Assembly (NCBI GenBank): GCA_900542035.1
Contig: UQMJ01000002.1
Coordinates: 139,770 to 203,769 of the forward strand
DNA from: an uncultured Clostridium sp.
GTDB lineage: Bacteria; Bacillota; Clostridia; Lachnospirales; Lachnospiraceae
Length of the DNA: 64,000 nucleotides
Direction: 5' to 3'
Shown here: in pieces, positions 48,004-55,809 of the stretch
Position numbering within the stretch: the stretch's first letter is position 1
How the letters are laid out: each line of letters starts with the position of its first letter
Notes under the pieces: generated by a model
Told to the model about the DNA's origin: nothing
The model's input: only the letters and a program-made list of their open reading frames with translations
Databases searched by the model: none
Position numbers and translations under genes: made by a program

Positions 48004-48875
48004 TATACCACCTCCCCTTGACGCTTTCTTGCTATAAACTGAATGACAGACACAATCGTCAAAAGTATCATCATAATTACGCCGATTGCTGATGCATATC
48101 CCATGTTAAATACATTGAATCCTGATTCATACATATATTGGAACAACGATGTATTGGATGTTCCAGGTCCTGGCAAAATATAGGGTTCATTAAATATTTT
48201 CCACATATCCACTGTCAGGGTAACAGAACAGAAAAATAGGATATTACTGATAGACGGTAATGTAATAAACCAGAACTTCTGCCATCCAGTTGCCCCATCT
48301 ACAGTCGCTGCCTCATAATAATCTGGTGAAATATTTAATAATCCAGAAAGTACAATCATAGTAAACCATGGCGTATTTCTCCAGACGATTAATAAAATGA
48401 CTGGTATTTTAGAATACTTGGTGCTGGCAAGCCATGGGACTTTATCAAGTCCCATAGCTGCCAATACTTCATTAACAAGACCTACATTTTCATCAAACAG
48501 CATCCTAAAAATCAATCCCATAGCAATCGCCGCACAAATATTAGGCAGAAACGTGGCTGTCTTAAAAAAAGCCCTTCCTTTCAAACATCTACTATTCAAT
48601 AAAGAAGCAATCACTACTGCTAAAAACAGAATTAAAACCAGACCTGTTACCCAATATATAGCTGTATTCAGCAAAGATTCCCAAAACATATCATCAATTG
48701 CCATTTTTTTATAATTTTCAAGCCCCACAAATTCTGGTGTTCCAATTCCCCTCCACTTTGTAAAACTGATATAAACACTCCATATTGTAGGAACCAGTTG
48801 GAACACTGTAAATAGTATAAAAAATGGCAAGATAAACAGATATGGGGCTCGATATTTTTTGATTTTTTTCAGCAT
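48003..48875 (-). CDS. ABC transporter permease, CUT1 MalF type
   Basis: 290 residues, six membrane segments, N-terminal MLKKIKKYRAPYLFILPFFI. EAA loop at EAATVDGATGWQKFWFITLP. GGAGAAGGG site. Lies between the binding protein and the MalG-type permease. Confidence 0.88.
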   Translation of the reverse strand: MLKKIKKYRAPYLFILPFFILFTVFQLVPTIWSVYISFTKWRGIGTPEFVGLENYKKMAIDDMFWESLLNTAIYWVTGLVLILFLAVVIASLLNSRCLKGRAFFKTATFLPNICAAIAMGLIFRMLFDENVGLVNEVLAAMGLDKVPWLASTKYSKIPVILLIVWRNTPWFTMIVLSGLLNISPDYYEAATVDGATGWQKFWFITLPSISNILFFCSVTLTVDMWKIFNEPYILPGPGTSNTSLFQYMYESGFNVFNMGYASAIGVIMMILLTIVSVIQFIARKRQGEVV

Positions 48876-48894
48876 GCCCTTCTCCTGTAATCTG

Positions 48895-50322
48895 TTACTC
48901 TACAATTTCTGCCTTTCCAATTTTAGCCTTTAAGTTTTTGTCCATATTGGCAATAGCTTCTTCCATAGTCTGATCTCCAGCTACATATTTTTCAATCTCA
49001 GCTGAGATAATTTCATCACCTTCGGCATCCTGTGCAGTTACAATCATGTTGTCTGCACAATTTTGTAAAGTTAATGCTTCCCATTCTCTAAAAGACTGTC
49101 CTCCATAATAATCGGATGGCTCTTTCCAGAAATCATCTTTCAGCATTTCTAAGGAAATCGGATTTGTATAAGGAGCATTCTGCTCTTCCATAGAATTAAC
49201 CCATGCCTGTCTGGATTCACTATCAAAAGTAAAATCATACCACATCTGTTCAATCAGTTCTTTGTATACGCCATCCTCTCCTTTTTCTACAATACAAAGA
49301 TAGCTGGATACTGGAGCTCCTGCTTTTCCTACGCTTTCAAATGCAGGTGCGGACATTACCCGCCACTGTCCTGCAGTCGCCTGACAGTTCTGACGCATAA
49401 ATTCATCCCAATAAGCTCCGATATCAAATGTAGCTATCTTCTGGGCATTAATCGCATCATAAAGAGCGGGATCATACATTTCAACACGCATCAAAAGTCC
49501 TTCTGAATACATAGTATCCAAAGCTCCTAATGCCAGTTTTGTTCCTTCATCGCTGCCAATAATAACGTTTCCTTCTTCATCCCATATTTTAGCATTAGCC
49601 TGTGGCATCAGTCCTCTTCTTCCCCAGCATTTCCATGTCATATTGTTAGATCCAATCCAAGAAAGATAGGTCTCTCCGCCACTTTTTTCTTTTAGCTGAC
49701 GTCCTACTTCAATATAGCCTTCCATTGTTGCCATCTGTTCTGGATCGATTTCATACTTATCGAAGATTTCCTTATTATACATCAACAGCTGTGGTCGAAC
49801 AGAATCTGGAAGGCCATACATTTTTCCACCTACAATGCCTTCTGTCAATGCTCCTTCCACCATCTTATCTGCCAATGGAGTTAAAAACTCTGTTTCGTCT
49901 ACCAAAAGTCCTGCTTGAGTCAAATCCATCAGATTCAGTCTGTCGAGGAAAACGGCATCTGGCAAATCTTCGGTTGCTCCAGAAAGTGCGGTCATCGTTA
50001 TCTTTTCTCTTGCATCTGCATTGCTTTCTACCTGTACAAATTCCACTGATACTTCCGGCGCAATATCTCTGTGATTTTCCAGCCATGTTTCGAAATACTG
50101 CTGGCGATACTGCGGATTTCCATTCATATAAAATGTAACGGTTCCCTTTGGATAAACCTTCCCTTCCTCTGCCGCCTCCGTCTTGGCTGCACTATCCCCC
50201 TCAGACTCCTTATCGGTTATTTCAGCTGCTGTTGTTGTATCTCCGCTCTGTTCTTGTTTTTGACATCCGCTTAAACATAATGCTGCTGCCAGTCCCAATA
50301 ATACCAGATTTTTTCTTCTCAT
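48895..50322 (-). CDS. ABC transporter solute-binding lipoprotein (SBP_bac_1)
   Basis: About 475 residues from the ATG at 50322, eight bases from GGAGG. Signal peptide with lipobox LSG-C, an acidic Ser/Ala linker, then an extracellular solute-binding domain (GTVTFYMNGNPQYRQQYFETWL, ATEDLPDAVFLDRLNLMDLT). CUT1-type family, usually for sugars, but here placed with a methyltransferase-like protein, a peptidase and, across the regulator, a cysteine desulfidase. Ligand unknown. Confidence 0.85.
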   Translation of the reverse strand: MRRKNLVLLGLAAALCLSGCQKQEQSGDTTTAAEITDKESEGDSAAKTEAAEEGKVYPKGTVTFYMNGNPQYRQQYFETWLENHRDIAPEVSVEFVQVESNADAREKITMTALSGATEDLPDAVFLDRLNLMDLTQAGLLVDETEFLTPLADKMVEGALTEGIVGGKMYGLPDSVRPQLLMYNKEIFDKYEIDPEQMATMEGYIEVGRQLKEKSGGETYLSWIGSNNMTWKCWGRRGLMPQANAKIWDEEGNVIIGSDEGTKLALGALDTMYSEGLLMRVEMYDPALYDAINAQKIATFDIGAYWDEFMRQNCQATAGQWRVMSAPAFESVGKAGAPVSSYLCIVEKGEDGVYKELIEQMWYDFTFDSESRQAWVNSMEEQNAPYTNPISLEMLKDDFWKEPSDYYGGQSFREWEALTLQNCADNMIVTAQDAEGDEIISAEIEKYVAGDQTMEEAIANMDKNLKAKIGKAEIVE

Positions 50323-50343
50323 AATCATTTCCTCCTTTATTGA

Positions 50344-51306
50344 TTATAATGTTCTTGCTGCTTCTACTGCCATGCGAACTCGTTCGTATGGAATCTCTGT
50401 AGGTAATGTGCAATCTGCTCCCAAAATAAAACTTGTACGGCCTGCTTCTTCTGCTATATCTTTTACAGCCTGATGGATTTCTTCTTTACTTCCATCAATT
50501 AAAACTCCACTACGATTTTTCAAACCACCCATAATGCAGGTTTTCGGGAAAAGTTTTCTTCCCTCTTTTAAAGAAAACGGCGCTTCATATACTCCCCAAT
50601 TGGCCACATCTGTCAGTTCTCCATAATCGCGATATCTTTCCATATTCAGACCATCTTTACAGATATGTAAAAAACAATATCCTCCTGCCTCTTTAATTGC
50701 TTTCATAATTTTCAGATCATACGGCTTAAACCATCTCGTATGCTCTTCATCTGTAAGTAAATCTGCTTCTCCTCCTAGAGCTGCATAATAAACACCATCT
50801 ACTCCCAGATGAATATAGGTTTTGGCCAGTTCGCACATTCCCTCAGTAATTCTGTCAAAAGCAGCCAAGACTGGTTTTTCGTTTTTCCTAAGAGAATCAA
50901 GGACAAATTTCCTTGCCTTTAGGTATTCCATTCCACCCATTTCAAATGGGTGTACTGAAGACGCTACAATTCCATGAAGTGTTCCTAAAGAAAATGCAGT
51001 TGGATCGCTTTTCTCCAAAATTCTTTTTGTAAGTTCCACCTGATGCTTCATAAATTCATCGTTCATTGAAACTGCTGGAATCTTATCAAAATCTTCCGGT
51101 TCTTTTATCCCTGAAACTACCGGAACAAGATTTTCATTCATGATTTTGATAATATCCGTATCCGTTTTTTCGAAAAAATCAAGATGAGCTTCTACTGCCT
51201 GTTCTCCTTTTGCTACACTAGCTGGAAAATGCAAAGAAAATCCTGATGGGATCTTATCTACTTCTTCCCCTTTAATCGCCCTAATTACCCTTTCTCTTTT
51301 TTTCAT
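50344..51306 (-). CDS. UroD-superfamily (COG0407) methyltransferase-like protein
   Basis: 320 residues. N-terminal MKKRERVIRAIKGEEVDKIP and the barrel with GVDGVYYAALGG, CFLHICKDG and a C-terminal GADCTLPTEIPYERVRMAVE are typical of the UroD/MtaA/CmuA superfamily. A C-terminal GADC-type cysteine and HxC (HICKDG) resemble the zinc ligands of MtaA-like methyltransferases, which move methyl groups between corrinoid proteins and thiols. True uroporphyrinogen decarboxylase is unlikely: no haem genes are near and the protein heads an ABC-transporter operon. No corrinoid protein is encoded here. Confidence 0.78.
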   Translation of the reverse strand: MKKRERVIRAIKGEEVDKIPSGFSLHFPASVAKGEQAVEAHLDFFEKTDTDIIKIMNENLVPVVSGIKEPEDFDKIPAVSMNDEFMKHQVELTKRILEKSDPTAFSLGTLHGIVASSVHPFEMGGMEYLKARKFVLDSLRKNEKPVLAAFDRITEGMCELAKTYIHLGVDGVYYAALGGEADLLTDEEHTRWFKPYDLKIMKAIKEAGGYCFLHICKDGLNMERYRDYGELTDVANWGVYEAPFSLKEGRKLFPKTCIMGGLKNRSGVLIDGSKEEIHQAVKDIAEEAGRTSFILGADCTLPTEIPYERVRMAVEAARTL

Positions 51307-51333
51307 CTTTCCCCTCCAAGTATTTCTGTAATA

Positions 51334-51349
51334 ATATTAGTAGTAATAT
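51334..51349. promoter_or_regulatory. GntR operator at the UroD/ABC operon
   Basis: Palindrome ATATTA-GTAG-TAATAT, just downstream of the -10 box and over the expected start of transcription. The same ATATTA-N4-TAATAT core occurs at the cysteine desulfidase promoter. Confidence 0.75.
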
Positions 51350-51355
51350 GAGTAA

Positions 51356-51384
51356 AGTATACTATATGGTAGTACTGTTGTCAA
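51356..51384 (-). promoter_or_regulatory. Promoter of the UroD/ABC operon
   Basis: -35 TTGACA (51379-51384), 17-bp spacer, -10 TATACT (51356-51361). Confidence 0.87.
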
Positions 51385-51531
51385 GAGTGTATTGTGCATT
51401 TTCATTACTATTTTGTATATTTAATCTATTTTTATATGCAATAGTACCATTATTTGTAACTAATTATTTTTAGCAACAAAAAAACTGTTAGAGAACATAG
51501 ATTTTCAATTCATCTTTCTGTTCTCTAACAG
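51385..51531 (-). terminator. AT-rich spacer and terminator of the gntR gene
   Basis: The terminator at 51485-51531 has a 13-bp stem CTGTTAGAGAACA/TGTTCTCTAACAG, then UUUUUUUG on the minus strand. The remaining bases up to the promoter are AT-rich and hold nothing recognisable. Confidence 0.82.
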
Positions 51532-51559
51532 CCTTATTTGCTCGCTTCTTTTTCATAAA

Positions 51560-52186
51560 TTAAAAACGATGCATCTTTTGAATTTCTTCTTTTATAGAGG
51601 TAATATCCTGGCTAAGCTTCTCACAAGCTTCCTCTAAGTTTCCTCTACGAATACTATTTACAATTTCCTTATGGCATTGATTATTAGTCTCGTTTGCTTT
51701 TTGCCATGCAGTATGAAAATATTGTGCGATATATCTTGAACTTTGCTTTAAATTTTTTTGAAGTTCTTGATACCCATAAGCATTACGATTTAGTTCATAT
51801 AATTTCAAATGGAACGACTCATTTCTGCTCCAGTCCGGCACCACCAATTCCTCTGGCGTTTTATCTGAAAGTTCGTCAAGTACTTTAATATCTTCCTGTG
51901 TAATGTATGAAAATGCCCTTCTAAGACCGCTGGTTTCTACGTCAATCCGATATTCTAAAACATCCAAAACCTCTTTTAAAGATACTGGCCTTACTTGATA
52001 GCCTAAACGGGGTAAACTTTGAAGCACTTGATCCTTACAAAGTTCAAGCAAAGCTTCTCTAACAGGAGATTTGCTCACAGAATATTTTTCAACTAACTTA
52101 TTTTCTGTCAAAATCTCATTGGGTTCATATTTCCCAGAAAATATGTCATTATAAACTTCATTATAGACTCTTTCTTTTATGGTCAT
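51560..52186 (-). CDS. GntR-family regulator, FCD subfamily
   Basis: 208 residues. N-terminal winged helix: TIKERVYNEVYNDIFSGKYEPNEILTENKLVEKYSVSKSP-type sequence, with recognition around SKSPVREALLELCKDQVLQS. The C-terminal FCD helical domain (about 85-208) contains the usual metal and effector His/Asp residues (HLKLYELN, CHKEIVNSIRRGNLEEA). It lies between the UroD/ABC operon and the cysteine desulfidase gene, whose promoters share a palindrome, so it most likely represses both until an imported acid or its product binds. Confidence 0.9.
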   Translation of the reverse strand: MTIKERVYNEVYNDIFSGKYEPNEILTENKLVEKYSVSKSPVREALLELCKDQVLQSLPRLGYQVRPVSLKEVLDVLEYRIDVETSGLRRAFSYITQEDIKVLDELSDKTPEELVVPDWSRNESFHLKLYELNRNAYGYQELQKNLKQSSRYIAQYFHTAWQKANETNNQCHKEIVNSIRRGNLEEACEKLSQDITSIKEEIQKMHRF

Positions 52187-52255
52187 ATTTTTGAATCGCT
52201 TTCTATTTTATTTGAGAGCTGCCTCTCCGATGTCTAATCATTATAGTTATTTATA

Positions 52256-52283
52256 TTATAGCAGAATTTTTTTGCTAATCAAA
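52256..52283 (-). promoter_or_regulatory. Promoter of the gntR gene
   Basis: -35 TTGATT (52278-52283), 16-bp spacer, -10 TATAAT (52256-52261). No ATATTA-N4-TAATAT site here, so autoregulation is not evident. Confidence 0.65.
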
Positions 52284-52286
52284 GAG

Positions 52287-53576
52287 TTAAGATGGATTTT
52301 TCTTTCTTTGATTTCCAAGCATCACATTTAAAATCTCTACATCTGTCTGTTTCATTCCAATTCTTCCAACATATCCAACAGCTTGTATCGTAGTTTCAGC
52401 ACTTTTCTGCATCAATCCTTCGCCACTTACAAAATTTCTTTTTTTCATGCTCATATTATGAGCCATAATAGCAGCATCAACAGCAGAAGCAATCTTTGCA
52501 GCGCAAGACGGTTTTGCTCCATCGCAAATCATACCGCCAATATTACAAATGGTATTGGTTACGGTAGCCCCAATTTGTTCCAATGTTCCACCACACAAAT
52601 AAGTAATAGCTGCTCCAGCTCCAGCAGCCGCGCAAACTGCACCGCAATATGCAGATAACGAACCTATCCACTTTTTCTGTTCTTGTGCCAATAAATTGCT
52701 AATACATAATGCCCGATATAACGTTTCTTCTTTTATGTTCATGGTCTTTGCATATTCAATTACAGGCAAAGATGCTGTCATTCCTTGATTTCCACTCCCA
52801 GAATTAATTACAACTGGCAAAGCGCAACCGCTCATTCGTGCATCCGAACCAGCAGCAGCCCGCGCTTTTGCCCGCACCTCTACTTCTTCATTTCCATAGG
52901 TATCTAAAAGCGTTCTTCCCACCTGACACCCCCACTCATGAATAAGCCCTTCTTCTGATATGGCGCTATTATATTCTATTTGACGTTTCAAAATATCTTT
53001 CACATCATCTAACCGAACACTCTGTGCAAACTCTACAATATCTTTTAAGTTCAAACGTTCTTTCCCATCTGTTCTCGTCTGAGCAGACTGTTCCTTATGA
53101 AATATGATTTTTCCATCTTTTTCAATTTTTGTAATATTGGTGTGATAATCCTCAATTGTAACAGACACTTGATGACCTTCGTTTTTTACAATCACTTGAA
53201 TATAAAGATTGGGCATCCCCTCTTTCAAACTGCAATGGCAAAAAGATGTTTTCAACAAACTTTTGGTCTGTTCTATTTCTTCTCCACTAATTTCGTTCAA
53301 AACTTCTAATCCGTTTTCCCATCGTCCCCCCACACATCCCAAAACTGCTGCTGCTGAAATTCCTTTTAGTCCACCGGAATTTGGTACTTTTACACTTTGG
53401 GCATTTTTTATAATATTGCCACTGCAAAGCACTGTCATTTCTTCCGGAAAATTTCCCAACTCTGCCCTTGCTCTTGCTGTCGCCAATGCAATCGCAATTG
53501 GTTCTGTACATCCTAGGGCTGGTACTAACTCTTTTCTTAATAGCTCAATATAAGTATCATATATTTTTTTATCCAT
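52287..53576 (-). CDS. cyuA: L-cysteine desulfidase (CyuA/UPF0597 family)
   Basis: 429 residues from the ATG at 53576 behind AGGAGGGG. The family signature ELVPALGCTEPIAIALATARA near the start and conserved cysteines in GCALPVV and CNIGGMICDGAKPSCAAKIA fit the [4Fe-4S] L-cysteine desulfidase, which breaks L-cysteine to pyruvate, ammonia and sulfide. Related UPF0597 proteins act as serine dehydratase-like enzymes, an alternative. Carries a perfect GntR-type operator at its promoter. Confidence 0.85.
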   Translation of the reverse strand: MDKKIYDTYIELLRKELVPALGCTEPIAIALATARARAELGNFPEEMTVLCSGNIIKNAQSVKVPNSGGLKGISAAAVLGCVGGRWENGLEVLNEISGEEIEQTKSLLKTSFCHCSLKEGMPNLYIQVIVKNEGHQVSVTIEDYHTNITKIEKDGKIIFHKEQSAQTRTDGKERLNLKDIVEFAQSVRLDDVKDILKRQIEYNSAISEEGLIHEWGCQVGRTLLDTYGNEEVEVRAKARAAAGSDARMSGCALPVVINSGSGNQGMTASLPVIEYAKTMNIKEETLYRALCISNLLAQEQKKWIGSLSAYCGAVCAAAGAGAAITYLCGGTLEQIGATVTNTICNIGGMICDGAKPSCAAKIASAVDAAIMAHNMSMKKRNFVSGEGLMQKSAETTIQAVGYVGRIGMKQTDVEILNVMLGNQRKKNPS

Positions 53577-53595
53577 AGCCCCTCCTACTAATATC

Positions 53596-53619
53596 ACTAA
53601 TATTATCAGTAATATTAGT
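53596..53619. promoter_or_regulatory. GntR operator at the cysteine desulfidase promoter
   Basis: 24-bp perfect palindrome with arms ACTAATATTA and TAATATTAGT around TCAG. It overlaps the -10 by three bases and covers the start region. A further half-site, CTAATAT, follows at 53588-53594. Confidence 0.85.
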
Positions 53620-53645
53620 ATATGATTTAACTACCAACTTGTCAA
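53617..53645 (-). promoter_or_regulatory. Promoter of the cysteine desulfidase gene
   Basis: -35 TTGACA (53640-53645), 17-bp spacer, -10 TATACT (53617-53622). Confidence 0.87.
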
Positions 53646-53668
53646 TCATTAAATCAAATTTTATCTGC

Positions 53669-54199
53669 CTATCCCAACCTCCAGATCATGGGAAATCCCC
53701 AACATTCCATCGCTGCTCCCAGCATACAGATTCCAAACAGGCAAAGAATCAAAATAAATTTCGGTGTCCGGCTGTCTTTTCCCGCAAAAAATGCCAGACT
53801 AAGCCAAACCACTCCATAAAACAGACTGTGAGGCAGTATGCTGAGTAAAAAATAAAAGATGCCGGTCAATCCCTTCTGCCAGGTAAACACAGAAACCGTA
53901 ACCCCCATTGTCAATCCAGCATATGCAAATAAGCACAAAAAGCATACTGCTCCATACGGCGTCATCCCAACCAGCCATCCAAGCAGGACTGCAAAGCTTC
54001 TCCTTTTAAGCAAATGAAAAAACAAAGGCAGTTCTCCTGCTGCTTCTTCTGGATTTGTACCACCCGCTGAAAATGGAAATGCACTTAAACCGGCCTTTAA
54101 CTCGCTGTTTGTCATCTGAATCAGAATTGTACCTGCTGCAACTCCAATTAAAAAGCTGATCAGAAGCCCATCTCCATAAGAAATCCGGATTTTTTTCAT
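53669..54199 (-). CDS. spoIIM: Stage II sporulation protein M-like (SpoIIM)
   Basis: 176 residues from the ATG at 54199, following AGGGG; GTG 54229 is an unlikely longer start. Five hydrophobic segments and the family's LLGWLVGMTPYGAVCFLCLFAYAG and LLSILPHSLFYGVVWLSLA. In B. subtilis SpoIIM acts with SpoIID and SpoIIP in peptidoglycan remodelling during engulfment. Last gene of the proC-nudF-spoIIM group; a hairpin with U-run precedes it. Confidence 0.85.
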   Translation of the reverse strand: MKKIRISYGDGLLISFLIGVAAGTILIQMTNSELKAGLSAFPFSAGGTNPEEAAGELPLFFHLLKRRSFAVLLGWLVGMTPYGAVCFLCLFAYAGLTMGVTVSVFTWQKGLTGIFYFLLSILPHSLFYGVVWLSLAFFAGKDSRTPKFILILCLFGICMLGAAMECWGFPMIWRLG

Positions 54200-54248
54200 A
54201 AAAAAACGACCCCTATCATTGTTTATCACAATGTATGCGAAAGGTCGT
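54200..54248 (-). terminator. Terminator-like hairpin covering the spoIIM ribosome-binding site
   Basis: Minus-strand stem ACGACC/GGTCGT (54243-54248 with 54206-54211) with inner CATTGT/ACAATG, followed by seven U and then the ATG. The 3' arm contains the AGGGG ribosome-binding site. The stems are short and the internal loops large, so stability is moderate. Confidence 0.5.
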
Positions 54249-54285
54249 CTTCTTATCTCTTATTCTGTCTTCTTGTTCTGACTGC

Positions 54286-54840
54286 CTACTGTTGGTTTCC
54301 ATACTTGGCCGCATAAGTCATAATCGCTGCCACTGTTTTTCCATCTGTCATTTTTCCTGTATAAATCAGTTCCTGCAAATCCTTTAAATCCCACTCTTCC
54401 AGTTCAATTTGCTCATCTTCATCTAAATGCTGGCGGGAAGGAATCAAATCTCTGGCCAGGAAAATATCAATATATTCATCGCAGAATGCAATGGTCGTGT
54501 TCAGACTTAACAGATATTCCAGTTTTTCGCAGCGGTATCCGGTTTCCTCTTCCAGTTCTCGGTAAGCGCATTCAATTTTAGGTTCATCCGGCGCGTCCAA
54601 TTTGCCTGCCGGTATTTCTAGGGTATACCTATCCAGTGCATTCCTATATTGGCGTACCATTAAAATTTTTCCTTCTGCAGTAACCGGAACAACTGCCGCA
54701 GCCCCATCGTGATGAATAAAATCCCAATGCGCCTCATGTCCGTTGACTACAACCGTATCTTCATAAAACTTTAAAATCGTACCTGTATACTTTAATTCTC
54801 TTTTTTTACGGATTACTGGTATATTTTCCTGCTGCTCCAT
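54286..54840 (-). CDS. nudF: ADP-ribose pyrophosphatase (NUDIX)
   Basis: 184 residues from the ATG at 54840. The Nudix box is intact at about residues 90-115: GKLDAPDEPKIECAYRELEE then ETGYR, with the REL-EE-TG metal residues. Hydrolyses ADP-ribose to AMP and ribose-5-phosphate; it could also clear ADP-ribose freed by the macrodomain enzyme elsewhere in the window. Follows proC by 65 bases. The nudF-spoIIM neighbourhood is also found in other Firmicutes. Confidence 0.9.
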   Translation of the reverse strand: MEQQENIPVIRKKRELKYTGTILKFYEDTVVVNGHEAHWDFIHHDGAAAVVPVTAEGKILMVRQYRNALDRYTLEIPAGKLDAPDEPKIECAYRELEEETGYRCEKLEYLLSLNTTIAFCDEYIDIFLARDLIPSRQHLDEDEQIELEEWDLKDLQELIYTGKMTDGKTVAAIMTYAAKYGNQQ

Positions 54841-54905
54841 AATATTCCCGTTTCCTTTCTCTCTTTTCATTCTTATTTCTAATGCTTAATTTTTGTTTCT
54901 GATTC

Positions 54906-55703
54906 TTATTTCAGTCTGGAATTTTTCAGATAGCTTGCATCGCAGGCCTTGATAATTGCGCTCCGAAAGCCACACTCCTCTAATGCAGAAACACCTTCTA
55001 TAGTCGTCCCGCCTGGAGAGCATACCATGTCCTTCAATTCGCCTGGATGCATCCCTGTCTCCAACACCATCTTTGCGCTTCCGAAAACTGCCTGAGCTGC
55101 CATCTCATAAGCATCTTTTCTTGGGAGTCCATATTTGACTGCTCCGTCTGCCAGCGCTTCAATAAACATATATACATAAGCCGGAGAACAGCCGCTGACG
55201 CATCCTACTGCATCAATCAGTTTTTCCGGAACAATCTTCATTTTTCCGAAGGAATTAAAAATCTTCCCGATTTCCAGCTTTTCTTCCTCTGTAAACTGGC
55301 CTTCCTCCATACAAACCCCGCTCATTCCTTCTCCGACCAACGCAGGCGTATTCGGCATAGAACGGACGATTCTCTTATCTTCTCCCAGTTTTCCTTTCAG
55401 ATACCTGGTATCAATGCCTGCTGCAATGGAAATAATAATCTGTTCCTTTTTTATAACCGGAGCCAATTCTTCCATTACCTGATCCATATACTGAGGTTTG
55501 ACTGCCAAAATCAGATATTTTGATTTTTCTGCACAATCTTTTCCACTTTCTGCAGCGCATACTCCAGTCTGCTCTTCTGCCCACAACCGTCTCTCTCTGT
55601 TTACTTCCGAAAATGTCACTTCTTCTTTTGGAATATAGGCCAGCAATCCTTTTAAAATTGCATATCCCATATTGCCCATTCCAATAAAGCCGATTTTTGC
55701 CAT
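54906..55703 (-). CDS. proC: Pyrroline-5-carboxylate reductase
   Basis: 265 residues from the ATG at 55703 (GGAAG site); the frame extends upstream to 55778 through the rny terminator. NAD(P)-binding IGFIGMGNMGYAILKGL, then YLILAVKPQYMDQVMEEL, and the ProC signature GCVSGCSPAYVYMFIEALAD with VCSPGGTTIEGVSALEECGF at the C-terminus. Catalyses the last step of proline synthesis. No proA or proB here. Confidence 0.95.
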   Translation of the reverse strand: MAKIGFIGMGNMGYAILKGLLAYIPKEEVTFSEVNRERRLWAEEQTGVCAAESGKDCAEKSKYLILAVKPQYMDQVMEELAPVIKKEQIIISIAAGIDTRYLKGKLGEDKRIVRSMPNTPALVGEGMSGVCMEEGQFTEEEKLEIGKIFNSFGKMKIVPEKLIDAVGCVSGCSPAYVYMFIEALADGAVKYGLPRKDAYEMAAQAVFGSAKMVLETGMHPGELKDMVCSPGGTTIEGVSALEECGFRSAIIKACDASYLKNSRLK

Positions 55704-55738
55704 CTTATCTTCCTTTCTATTTTTCTTCCTGTAAAAAT

Positions 55739-55797
55739 GAAAAAGGCATCTGGACACACCACATACATGGGCATCCAAACGCCTTTGCCTTTTTCTA
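55739..55797 (-). terminator. Terminator after rny
   Basis: Nested stem with outer AAAAAGGC/GCCTTTTT and inner TTGGA/TCCA pairs. U-rich on both strands. Confidence 0.75.
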
Positions 55798-55809
55798 GGA
55801 TTTTAAAGC

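Noticed and set aside
48003..50322. Second copy of the ugp transporter
   Set aside because: Same CUT1 family, but the binding protein differs in motifs and length and the operon lacks a phosphodiesterase and a GlpP-type leader.
50344..51306. Haem-pathway uroporphyrinogen decarboxylase
   Set aside because: No other haem genes are present and the protein heads a transporter operon with zinc-ligand-like residues of the methyltransferase branch.
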